From Albula goreensis (lineage: Eukaryota; Chordata; Actinopteri; Albuliformes; Albulidae), in NCBI GenBank assembly GCA_022829145.1, contig CM040763.1:11889141-11953140 (forward strand): a stretch of DNA of 64,000 bases, given 5' to 3'. The translations under genes were made by a program, and so were the position numbers. Positions 27,146 to 38,545 of this stretch are shown here, in pieces. The notes beneath the pieces are model-generated. The model was not told where the DNA came from, did no database searches, and was given only the letters and a program-made list of their open reading frames with translations. Position 1 is the first letter of the stretch; every line of letters starts with the position of its first letter.

Positions 27146-29892
27146 CATGAGGATGTTTGTGTCCTGCAGCGGTCTGCCTGATTGCATCTCCACACATCCA
27201 TGGCTTCAAAGCCCTGCTGCCGCCCAATTTGACCAGATAAGAAGCATCATGTCATGGTTCAGCTCGTGGACAGGATGACACCGAGGGGTCAGTTATGCCA
27301 CCATCTGCTTCATGCACACAAAATAAACACATAACAGAATTCATAACCACAGACAGATACAGAGCACTCTGCGTATCTGCTGCTCGGGACTTATGCAAAA
27401 CCAATGGAAGGAGATCATATGGGTTATTACTCTTATTAACTACTGCCCAGTGAATGTGCAGATCACGCTCTAAATTATATTATGTCCACCATCATAAACA
27501 CACCACTAAATTTATGTGGAGGGTTGTTGATGCATCAAGCTCTATTAAAGCCAAATGCAATATGGAATTAGGAAATCATTCCTGCCTTATGACATCACAT
27601 TCTGAGCATTAAGATCATGATTTACACTGGTTGCCACTTACATTGTGAGTCTGGCAAGATGGAATAGATTTGTAACTCTCTCAGTTGTTGAAGAAGTTAA
27701 AGGGACCCATGAACGCTTTGTAAATCATCTCAGCGATTTCTTTGAAATGAATCATTGGTCTTGCAGCACATTCAAACTCCTTCCCCAGCATGCACACAAA
27801 ACTGCGTGTCACTGGCTGTCAGAGACAGTACATCAACCCCTGCAGACTGCGAGGGCAGACCCTCTGGGCCTTACAATCAACCAGTGACTGCTCACCCACT
27901 TGACACTTTTTTTTCTCAGCTATTTATTAAGCAACAGGAGTTCAATTACAATAATGCCAAGCCTCCACCTTCCCGCTTACACAGATTATCAAAACAATTT
28001 GGAAATAATTACAGGCATTTGGCTCTATGCTTAATCAAACGCTGGCACACACAATAGGCTTACAACACTCCCTACTTTCTTCTGCCTTCAATCACCCAGA
28101 CCACAAGAAATAGCTCAAATTACTTATGTGAAAAGGTACTTTCCATTTCGGTGAACCTCAGGCAAATTCAACAAAGGGACCCCCTTGAATCAGTGATGGA
28201 GGTTCAGGCTGCAGACAGCAATTACATCTAAAGCATTAACGGTATAATTAAAGAGATTTATACTTTTCCTCACTGAGTGCAAACCAAATACACAGCTGGA
28301 TACAGAAAAAAGTAAGGAAGCTATGTAATTATCATGAAAACATCATAGGTGTTCATTACAGTAAAACACTTGGCCTCCGAGGCATGACTTTATTCCTCAC
28401 CAGGTTAAACCTACAGTAAATACAGGGCTCTACTGTAACAAACACAGCACCAGGGCCTTAGCTGAGTCACTTCTGGCAAAACACAATCATCAACTTGCCC
28501 CTAAATGAAAAAGAGTTACCATCCTGTAAATATGCTGTTCTGCTGTCTACAAGGCTATCTCTGGATAATATCTCAGGATGAAATTTTAAGCATCACTCAA
28601 GATTAGAAGCAAAAAGAGGTGTTGATCATTACTTTCACTATCAAAATCATCGTTCAAAACACATGCAACCACAACAATAACACCAGCATTATACCCGGAT
28701 CTGAATTATTCAAGAGTCACCAGTAATCACCCTCAATTAAGAAAGGCATTCTGATCTTAAGATAATGGATAACAAATTACCCAAGCGTATTGGTCCTTCA
28801 GTTGTGGAAAGCCCTGATCCAAAGCTGCCAATGATAAAGTTTGTGAGAAAAAGATCATTTTGAGCTGCAAGTGGTTTTAGCCGCAAAGTTAAAATTTGAG
28901 CCCGTGCTGGCAAAGAAACAGACATGGAGGAACAGTCATGTGGATTGAACAGGCTTCCAGTCCTGGGAACCAAGCATCAATAAATCACATCATAGGCCTT
29001 GTCACCGCAAGAGGGAGGGGAGAAATCAATCCAGCTCTCTGCGTTAGAGACATGCAGTCATACAGAGACAATGGAAGTCTTTCATTTGGGGACTTGTGAT
29101 GGAACGATAAGAGTGTGAGGGGGAAAAGAAGTCATTTCTAAATGCAAAGCAACGGTGAGATGCTGTGACATCTGGCCAGTGAGACATGTGTGAAGCATGA
29201 CAAATGATAAGACATCATCCTGTGCATGTATAAGAGCCATTGTATCCACTCAAATACGTACAGTTGGACTATGAGCGGATATAACACTCATTTAAGGCCT
29301 TACTGTAAATGTGAGATCATGAGGGAGGCTGTCACACTTTTGAAAAAATTCACAACGTACACAGTAATAACAATACTCCGCTAAACCTACAAACACAAAC
29401 AGTAGTGTTCCTCTTCACATTTATGTAAACATCCTGATAATAAAATATAAAGTGTATTAGTAACTAATAAGGTCAATACAACTCACCTTAGTCAAGGAGA
29501 TATATAGGTACAGTGGTTCCCCACATTTTTATTTAGAGAATATTTTAAGTTACAAAGGAAAATTCCAGTGTTGATTTAACTCTAACAGTGTTTATGTGAG
29601 TCCAGTATATCCCTTTCAGACTCATTTTAAAACTGTTAAAGTTGAATGTATGCTGGACATTTTACTATATATCTTAAATTGTGCTCGATAAATATGGGAT
29701 CAAGTTAATGGAAAAATGTAGAGATGCTGCAGTAAATACACAGGTACAAGAAAAATACCTTACATTTAATATTGACTTCAACAGACAAAAACAAATATGC
29801 ACAGTAAAATACAAATTTTACACTTTTTTGTTTGTCCTTTTTAGGCAGACAGACAGATAGGCAGATGGACATATAGACACCACATTACCTCT

Positions 29893-29906
29893 GCTCCACC
29901 TACTGG
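29893..29906 (-). promoter_or_regulatory. CTCF-like motif, minus orientation
   Basis: On the minus strand it reads CCAGTAGGTGGAGC, one mismatch from the CTCF core CCASYAGRKGGC. Confidence 0.4.
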
Positions 29907-31088
29907 TGATGGGGGGAATCACAATACCTTTTGTGCAGATGAGCTTACATCTCATTCAAAAGTGTGGTCACAGGGATGCTGCGCTGCTATAAAACTGTTG
30001 TTTATCCTTTCTTCTTGGCCCTCCAACTCTGTAAAGCATTCATAAATCAAGAAAATACTCTCCTTTACATTTTACATGCTAAAGCTTGTTCCAAACCATT
30101 TGGATGAATAAGCTAGGCTAGAAGTGCAGCCAGTTGTACTGCTCTAATTCAGTTTCCCTCTTTCTCCTCGGGTCTTCTGGCAGGTTTCCCAAATCAATGG
30201 TATATCTGTGACAGATTAAGAAAGATCACGGGGGATTACCTCCCACAGAGGAGACCAACGGTTCTTGCCTTACTTTTTCGCCCATTCCCTACACCCTGCT
30301 CCCTGCAGTATATGCATACGCATGGCAACACTTTAGAGGTAGAGATGTGTAACAGTCATGCCCAGCTTTCCGCCTATGTTTCTGACCGCCCTGCTGCTTT
30401 CCCATCGTCTCATGCGCGAACATTGAGGAGGAAGCGGGAATTCTCCCCAGGCTCTCGGTTTAAAGAAAGACTTGAGGAAAGATAATCCCCCACATTGTGC
30501 ATGCAGCAGTAAGAGCCTCTTATTTCCCAAGCCTCACAGGAATTCACACATATGTACATGCTTGAGCACATACGGAGTGCCTAAACATATCATGCTGTCC
30601 GTCCTTATTTTACCACAGTGAATAAAGTACGAGTGTATTACTACATAAGCACCATAGCATAAACATCATAGTGTTGTTTGTCTCTTCATATAAATAGATC
30701 AGGAAAACTTGTTTGTTCTTTGGTTCTTCATTTGACTTGCTCCTAGAGCATAATGATATGATATAATATATGGGTGAATACATCCTTATTTGTCTCAGAA
30801 ACAGTACTGTCAGCTCCTTGAATGTAATGATAGTACCTACTTCCACCACTGAATGGCAGAGGCAGGAAAGCGAACAGCATCATTATCATACTTCAGAATG
30901 AGGTTTTGGCTCTTGTTTGCTAATGGTCCATGCATATAGTCACTCCACTAGGTAGTTTTTCTTGTTATCCAAGTATGGCATTATCCAGGTCTCAAATATG
31001 TCTTAAAATAATATCAATTAAAATAATTACTTTGTGGTAATTTGCATTTTTTGTTCTTTTAGAGGGCAACTTTAAATCCATCCACAGT

Positions 31089-31100
31089 GACATCTAGTGG
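31089..31100 (-). promoter_or_regulatory. Weaker CTCF-like motif, minus orientation
   Basis: On the minus strand it reads CCACTAGATGTC, one mismatch from the core (T for G at position 11). It lies just before the TGA microsatellite. Confidence 0.3.
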
Positions 31101-31146
31101 GAAGGCTATTCAGTGCTATATATGATACCAGATAAACTGCCTGGTC

Positions 31147-31242
<96 letters not shown>
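31147..31242 (+). repeat. (TGA)32 trinucleotide microsatellite
   Basis: An uninterrupted run of 32 TGA units (96 bp). It produces artificial poly-Ser and poly-His frames on the minus strand. Its length and purity suggest high polymorphism between individuals. It lies about 500 bp before the 44-bp array. Confidence 0.97.
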
Positions 31243-31243
<1 letters not shown>

Positions 31244-31744
31244 TTTGCCATACCTTCTTGTGCCCACATAACCATGTGATTTCCTTGGGCTGGGACATTT
31301 TCATAACCTTTCCCTCTAATCAGTTCCAAGTGACATAAAATGAAAGCACTGAAGAATAACCTGAACCCTGAGTTCCTTGAAAACTGTGCAGTAAGGAAAA
31401 AGCTAGGGATAGAGAAGGACAGAAATGGACCTGCGGTAACCATGCCAGAGGGGCTGAGTCTGGCATGAAAAGCTGAGCTCATGCTTTGACATAAGGGTCT
31501 GAAGCCTGTCTTGGCTTAAGCCATTCATTAAAACTCAACGGCTGCGATTACTTCCACTTACTATTTTTTTCTAAATAAATGGCTTGTATGTTAAAGCATG
31601 GTCATGGAAATTAAATGATTTAATTGATTTTGATGTAAACAGTCATATGAATTTCTAAATTGTTCAAATGGAAGACTTTTGCATATATTTTGTTCAGAAA
31701 GAAATTATAGCAAAGTGCACCATCACATATTGCCAGTATTCAAC

Positions 31745-32108
31745 GTATTCTCACCAGCATGCATTGCCATAATGAAAATCAGTTTAAGAGTAGCTTAGCA
31801 GCACAGCTAGTTTGGATGAATATCATCTTCAGTGCAGTTCACCAGAACAAGTCGGCCTAATGGAAATCAGTTTCAGTCAAGTTCACAAGAACAATTTGTT
31901 CAAACGAAAATGGTTTTCAATGTAGCTCACCAGCACAGACTGTTCTGATAAAAGTCAGTTTCAGTGTAGTTCACCATAACAATTTGTCCAGATGAAAATC
32001 ATTTTCAATGTAGTTTAGCAGAACAAGCTGTCCTAATGAAGACAATTTTCAGTGCATTGCAAATGGTTTTCACCAGGACAGATTGTTCTGATGAGAATGG
32101 TTTTCAGA
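31745..32108 (+). repeat. Degenerate 44-bp tandem array, about 8 units, with embedded steroid-response-element-like palindromes
   Basis: Units start at 31745 (45 bp), 31790, 31834, 31878, 31922, 31966 and 32010 (44 bp each), then after a 12-bp insertion at 32066 (43 bp). Each follows the pattern GTAGTTCACCAGAACAnnnT, then GTTCTGATGAAAATCAGTTT and CAGT, with 15-35% divergence. Position 11 of the unit begins a 15-bp palindrome like AGAACAnnnTGTTCT: 31888-31902, 31932-31946, 32020-32034 and 32075-32089 each differ from it at one base; 31976 differs at three; units 1-3 are more degraded. No coding frame crosses the whole array. Confidence 0.85.
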
Positions 32109-33251
32109 GGTCTTCAGTGTGAATGTGATGCAGACGAGGGGAAGTGCGGAGAGGAAGGCTTCAGGCGGGGACCGGATCAGGGTCTGGACACAGACACGGT
32201 GGTCACAGGCCCCAAGGGAGTCTGGGAGAAGTGAGGGAGTCTTCTCTGGACGCAGCACAAAGCGGGACAGAGGGCAGGGCCACCGTCCCATTGTCCCTCT
32301 CATGTTTGTCCTTCTTTCATCTCCACGCTGTTTACCCAGAATCTTAGCAAGGCTTTTTTTGGTCAACAGAATGGAACCCCGGTGTTTTTCTTACTTGCAA
32401 ATGTTGTATGATTCTGTATGTTTTTGTAAGGAACTTTGGCAGAACAACTGTTTTTCCTCAAAATCTTTGTTTTTTCTGTTTATTTATTTTTATTTTTTGG
32501 TGTGCTAACACTGAAATACATTGGAGTTCATTCATTGTGTGATTTATTTTGATTTTGTGTTAACGAGTTCACCAATGTGTAGAATGCTTCAAACATAAAA
32601 TTAAGACCTTAGCCTATTTAAAAAGAATATATGTCATGCAAATCCAAATAAAAACACTAAAAAATACTATGCTAAGAAGTCAACCAAAGATGGGGTTTTA
32701 AATGGCTGTTTTAAAATTTAAATTAGATCATATAGTGTGCCCTAAGTTTGATTTAAAATGTCATTTATTTTCTTTATATGAGCTCATTTTTGAGAGTAAA
32801 TATATATTTTTAATATTTCACATTTTAAAAGCTATTTGCATATCTCCACAGACACTAGAAATGTTTGAAACATGTAATCAAAGTATATGCATAAACTGAA
32901 CCATTTTTTAACAGATTAATACTACAAAATCTACATATTTGAAAAAACACTGATTTACAAACATTCACAAAATACACAAGTAAACTGATTCTTTGCATAT
33001 GATTAATAAATAAACATTAAAATGATTTAAAAACCCTGCTGTTCATTATTTCTCCCCATTATGTGTTTGATGGCACATTCCAGTGGAACTCTCTATTGAT
33101 TAGACCCTAAGGGCGCTTCATAGCCTCTCTGCACATCAGGGAGTAATTGACAGCTCTAATGAAGCGTGCTATTGCCAGGCAAGACACAGCTAAGACTGCC
33201 AGACTTCAATCGGGGGTTTGGAATCTCTGTAGCAGTGGGCGAGTGGGACAC
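32109..33251. other. Gene-free stretch between the tandem array and the CpG-rich block
   Basis: The first 230 bp are GC-rich (GAGGGGAAGTGCGGAGAGGA and on), then AT-rich. Frames up to 129 codons in the GC-rich part overlap on both strands and match nothing I know. A moderately GC-rich segment, about 33090-33240, resembles conserved non-coding sequence in composition. Confidence 0.45.
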
Positions 33252-33955
33252 TGCGGGGAGGGGCCTTGTTTCGTCTTCGCCTCTTAACGATGCTCGCTTT
33301 ATGTTTGACTGCTTCATGGTCTTTTAACGGGGTCTTCACAATATGGGGTCAAAGGCAGAATGAATTGTGTCCCCGTTGGTTCCAATCGGTTACACGTCCG
33401 TTCACACTGCACTCAAAAAAACAGATTGTGCGTGGTATCCATACACTGATTGGTCCAGAAGTTGTGAATGCGTTATCTTGCAGTGTTAGAGTAAGCATTC
33501 AGTATTTGAAGTTTCAGAGCTCCGTGTGTTTTAGTCTTGTTTCCAACAATGTTAACATAATAAAAATCTGTGTTTTTCACGGATTAGAGACCCACCGCAG
33601 CTCCGGGCGGGCGCTCTACACGGCCGGACCTGCTTCTGACGCAGCCCGAATTGGCAGCAACCGGCTTCTGAAAGAACTGGAAGAAAGTTGCTCTTGCTTT
33701 GAAAAGCAGCGCAATGGAAGAGCAGTGGAACCTCAGAAGACTCCTCCTCACTTTGTTCAATTATTCACCATCTTGTGCTTCAGAACCCTCCCAGGGCGCG
33801 GGACTGAAAAACACACGCGCACCACGAGTTCGGATCGCTCCACGGAAACGTCGGCCGTGTCGGTGCTGTTTATGGTTGGCTCAGCGGGCAGACCGCACGA
33901 CAAGAAATCGCCCTGTTTACTTCCTTTTCAAGCAACACTGATATGAAAAAAAAAA
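33252..33955 (+). other. CpG-rich block with an unassigned 226-codon ORF
   Basis: An ATG at 33266 opens a 226-codon frame ending at 33946. It starts with a hydrophobic, signal-like stretch (MFRLRLLTMLALCLTASWSF) and then loses any recognisable pattern; a second 80-codon frame (33699-33941) overlaps it. I recognise neither protein. The last 350 bp are rich in CpG (CTCCGGGCGGGCGC, GGGCGCGGGACTG, ACGTCGGCCGTGTCGG), unlike the flanks, and a GC box-like GCGGGGAGGGGCC precedes the ATG. A run of at least ten A follows the stop. It may be a promoter/CpG island, a first exon of a long non-coding RNA or an unknown gene, or an old retrocopy. Confidence 0.35.
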
Positions 33956-36900
33956 CAACCCAACTGTATACTAAGGCAAAGAAACTTTTACTCGCACTAA
34001 TGATCATGCAGAAAGAAAGACTCAACTCTAACTGTGGGCAGCCCTACGAAACGTAGTCCACAACACTGATTTCTATTGTTACTCCAAAAACAATCACGTC
34101 TCTGAAATTTAGTTTTCCCCTTTAGATCCCACTCATAGTCCATAATTTATTTTTGTATTTCCTGATAGTTTGACATTTATCCTGAAAACTAATTTGTACC
34201 AGAAGATTAGTTATTTGCAAGATAAAAGCAAACATGTTTACTTTTTGTTTTGTATTTTTTTTCCAAATCCCCCACAGGCATTTATATACACTTTAGTAAT
34301 AAGGACGAGAAAGATGGGTTGCTTTGATGTACTCTTAGATTAAGAGAGGACTAGTATGATGACTGGGATAAATATATACACAAACATATAAATTCATAAA
34401 AATATCAAGATCTCTCACAGTTGGCCCTCCCTCTTTGTTACCCAAAACCCCAAATCATGAAGGCCTAGATGCATATAGGCATCGGGAGAGTTGAATGGAC
34501 CTTGTCTACATCTTCTGATAAACTATCCCCAAAAGGACAGCTAATTCAGTTCAGTACGAGAGGAAATTATCCTTCTTTTCCTAATACAGAAAATCCACTT
34601 ACGTCTGAGCAATACAAATGCTGTACGATCCTCACACAGATTCACAATACAATAAAACTCAAGTTTAATTCTTTCAAATCCAATGGAATTCTTGTAGATT
34701 TGTGACTGCTGTAAAATAAAATATTATAAGAATTATTCAGAACAAAGTTATTCTGCTAGACTGTGTGTATGGTCATGAATTTATTTAATTTTAAATTCTC
34801 AAATATGTTTTCAAAACAGTTTATATAACTCCTTAGTTATCATTAAAACTTGAAAGTGCTTCAAGAGACTACTGATGTTTTTGAAGAAATGATGCTAGCC
34901 GAAACATACAATCATATAAAAGTGGAACGTTTTTGTAAATAATTGTGAAAATACAGTTCTTTTAAAATGATATGTAATAAAATGGAATGTATCTAGTACC
35001 TAGGCTCCTAAGGGCTAAACCTTCTATATAAATGACAAAATAAGACACAGGGAGAATAGTAATTTGTCTCCAGCCGGAAGTCATACTCTTATGACTCAAC
35101 TCTTATTTAACATGCCAGTTCCTCAAGTGTTTTTTTTTCAGACATGTGCAGTAGCGCATGCACTATTTGTATTCTGTTCAAGTTTCATGCACCATTTGCT
35201 TTTCAATTGGTTGTAGCAACCATATCCATGTCAGGTAAATTCAAGTGTCTAATGCGGAATGGCCTAAGTGCAGTATCTGCATAATTCTTATCTCAGACAG
35301 AAGCATTCCATGCCTGGGGTTCCATTATGTTGAAACATGCAGTTCATTCATCTCTCATCTATATCTATACAACACATGAGAACTCCAGACGCCCAGCTCG
35401 GTTTATCATCAAATGCTTGCACAACCTTTGCCATTTGTATGTTTTTTGTTTTATTTAACTCCGTCCTGACTCACTGTGTTATCTTATACTGGCTCAAGGC
35501 CTGACAATCCCTGCTCCTTAGAAAGCATATACTGGGTTCAAATAAACCTCTCTCATAAACGTATATATCCTTTATTGACCTACTGATGCTGACCAACATG
35601 CTACACAGTATTATAGAAAACATACAAAAGGTATGTGTGTCTTTGTAATAAAACATTCCTTTTGTTAAAAGAGATCTCCACACGTCCTGCATATGAGCTG
35701 CTTCTTTTGACCAAATATATTGCTTCTATTGCACTAATGTACTGTACATAGTGGTTACTTTGCAGTGACTATAGTGCAATGAAATGTAATATTCTCACAT
35801 TAAAAGTATACAATGTCAATTCTGGTATCCTTTTCTGCTATGCACAGTACATCTCCATATTGAATATTAATGAAAGGCATCCTGAATAATGTAAAACCTG
35901 ATACACTGTACCAACATATAACACAAAGAAATTTAACAGGAATGGCTGGGATGATGTTAAGGTCTGTGTCATGGCAACAGGAGTGTTGATGGTAAAGTCC
36001 GTTACTGACACCTACAGGAGCTCCCTCTGAATTGCTTAACATTCGTGTTTATTGATTGATTGACTCAGATACATTTACACATATTTTATTGTTTTGTTTT
36101 CAGAACATGTGAAAATTGTTCCTGCACTGCCACATTTTCTTTCTTGGGGAAATTACTTCTGATTGCTTTTGAACATGCAATTCATCTCCTTTAAGTCTTG
36201 AACACTCATGCTGTTGTTTTGATAACACATTGAGGCTTGAAAACATTGCCAATGTCAGCTGTCTCTCCGATACAGAAGAGTACATGCTTTGGGTGAGAAT
36301 AAAATCAGTCAAGCTGAAATGAGCTGTTTGTAATGTATAATGCTCTTTGATGGTAAATGCACGTCAAAAGTCAGCGGTAATCCACAGTGGACCGCCTGCT
36401 GTATCACAGGAGAGTACTCCGATCACTATCATGTGAGCTGTCATTTGTGAGACTGAGAGGACGGGCACATCTCTCAGTGTTTCTGCGAAAGTGCAGGTGA
36501 CAGGGTGGGCTGCCTGTGACAGAGAGTATGACAGCAGTGACAGACACAACCACCCCCGCTGCAGATTCATAGCATTCACTTATCTTCACCCGAACAAAAC
36601 ATTTATTTCATAAAATGAGTGATTTATAGTGTCAATTGGATACCACACTTATTTCACTTACAAAAGTATAATTGAAATTATATTTTTCCTTGAAATATTA
36701 TGAAAGTTATACACTTAAATAAATTATTATTATTGTTATTGATTTTGTTGTTGCTTTGTTATTAAGCAAACAGCTTTCAGCAAAAGTTACAATCTTACGA
36801 TTTTTATTAAATGTCAAGAATAAATTACATGCCAAAAATGAATCACACTGTACATTCTGGCTGTCTGATAAATGTTTTCAAATGAATTTAGTATAGGAGA

Positions 36901-37608
36901 ACGTACATTGTGAAAAGACATTGTCTCCATGACACTTCTCACAGACATCAGTAAAACATTTGGCTGTGAAACCTCCTTATTTGATCATAACAATCCCCCT
37001 TTCGAGTATGTGTGACATAGTTTAACTTACAAATGTACTGTCATTTAATAGTCTCTGGTTTTCTATATCTCAAACACTGGAATGTCAAATTGTTTACTAT
37101 TTTCACAGTTCCACATAATTCTACAGTAAAATCATGTTCTGTAGTATCCAGGTGTTCTCCATTTCTGTTCTACATATTTTTTGTTATTAGCATTCATCCT
37201 CTCAGAACTATGTGTTATAAAAGCAAATAATCAAAAACTCTGTATACCCGTACTGATTTCAGTGGCATCTCTTTCTGCTCAATTAATGCTGCCTGTCCAA
37301 AAAGCTGTCACATGCAATATTCCACGGTGTAAATTATTTAGAAATGAATAATTAATAAATAATAACAAAGAGCTCCCGGGAGTCGGGGGTTGGTCAATTA
37401 GGAGAGTGTGAATTGTGAGCAGACTCAGTAGGGGGCCAATGAATTCGTTACCAGGATCCTGAGCTCAGATACTCAGCTCTTCATTACCAAAAACCAGTCA
37501 GACACAATTACCTCCATTTCTATCTTCGTTCCTAACTTCAAAGAACATTTCTCCCCTCATTCGCTTTTCCTCCCTTGCAGCCGCCTCAGCTTGACATCTC
37601 TCAATTTT

Positions 37609-37660
37609 CTCCTCTCTCTCTCCCCCTCTATCTCTCTTTCTCTCTGTGACTCTCTTCCAA
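37609..37660 (+). repeat. CT-rich low-complexity tract
   Basis: Pyrimidine-rich stretch of interrupted TCTC repeats. Confidence 0.8.
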
Positions 37661-37781
37661 GCTCTATCTATTGGTCCCGCTCAGTCTAATTAATATGAAT
37701 TTGACTTATCATAGTAACTTTGCACCTTTGATGTCCCACCCCAGTCAATCTCCAGATTTAATTAGAATTTCTGTGTTAGCA

Positions 37782-37823
37782 GTGTGTGTGTGTGTGTGTG
37801 TGGGGGGTGGGGGGTTGGGGGTG
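37782..37823 (+). repeat. (GT)n microsatellite followed by long G runs
   Basis: About 10 GT units, then G6-T-G6-TT-G5 at 37802-37821. The three long G tracts could support a G-quadruplex-like fold, but only three separate runs are present. Confidence 0.85.
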
Positions 37824-38532
37824 TTACAGATTGTCATTAGAGGATAGATCAGTAAACGTGATGTTTTAGAGTGGAGCAGTCTAAATGCAAAGCTGACCCA
37901 CCGTCGATAAGATTTTAATTGTGTGTGTGCCAGTGGCTTCATCATTTAGTCAAGAGATGTCAATACAATGGATTGATTACCCCTCTCTGTGCCAGCACTT
38001 CTCAGCCATTTACCCCACTGGTTCTGTTTCAGCAGAAGAGTCACTACAATTTTGGAACATGTGGACACAGACAGCAGTATATTTAACCTTACCAGTGCTT
38101 TTAATTACACTTACACTAATCGGTAACTTTAATTCCTAGAAACTACTCAACCTTGGCTCTGGAGTGCCCCTATGTATTCCTGGATTATGTTACATCCTTT
38201 CCAGTAACTGTGGCTGTTGAAAATATCTACTGAAATTCCATAATCTACAGAGTCTGGTTCTGACTAAATGCAGACTTGGTTCATCACAATCATTTCATTA
38301 GTATTTGAACACTTTATTTTTTTAGACATGGTTTGGTTTAAGTTACGGTGTCTGCATTTTCAGCATTTGGAAGAGTCAGTAGCAAGATTATGAAAGGACC
38401 ACTTGTACCATGTAACATTTCCATAATTACTTAGTCAAACTATAACTGCCTTCAGCCATCACAAAATTATCAGATTTTGCAAAGTCAATAAAATATAGTA
38501 AATTTAGCATATCTTAAATGCGATCTCCTGAG

Positions 38533-38545
38533 GCCCTCTAGTGGC
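38533..38545 (-). promoter_or_regulatory. CTCF motif with perfect core, minus orientation
   Basis: On the minus strand it reads GCCACTAGAGGGC, matching all 12 positions of the CTCF core CCASYAGRKGGC. It is 3.6 kb upstream of the mcub start codon and could be a boundary element for the gene-poor stretch. Confidence 0.5.

Larger units (their letters stand above)
25079..31088. other. Gene-free stretch
   Basis: Contains the G-rich segment at 27107 and the CTCF-like site at 29893. No frame over about 100 codons and no family match. Confidence 0.55.

Noticed and set aside
31072-31482. Minus-strand frames with long poly-Ser and poly-His
   Set aside because: Pure translation of the TGA microsatellite in different frames.
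32119-32508. 129-codon plus frame next to the tandem array
   Set aside because: Opposed by a 98-codon minus frame, composition-driven, with no family resemblance.
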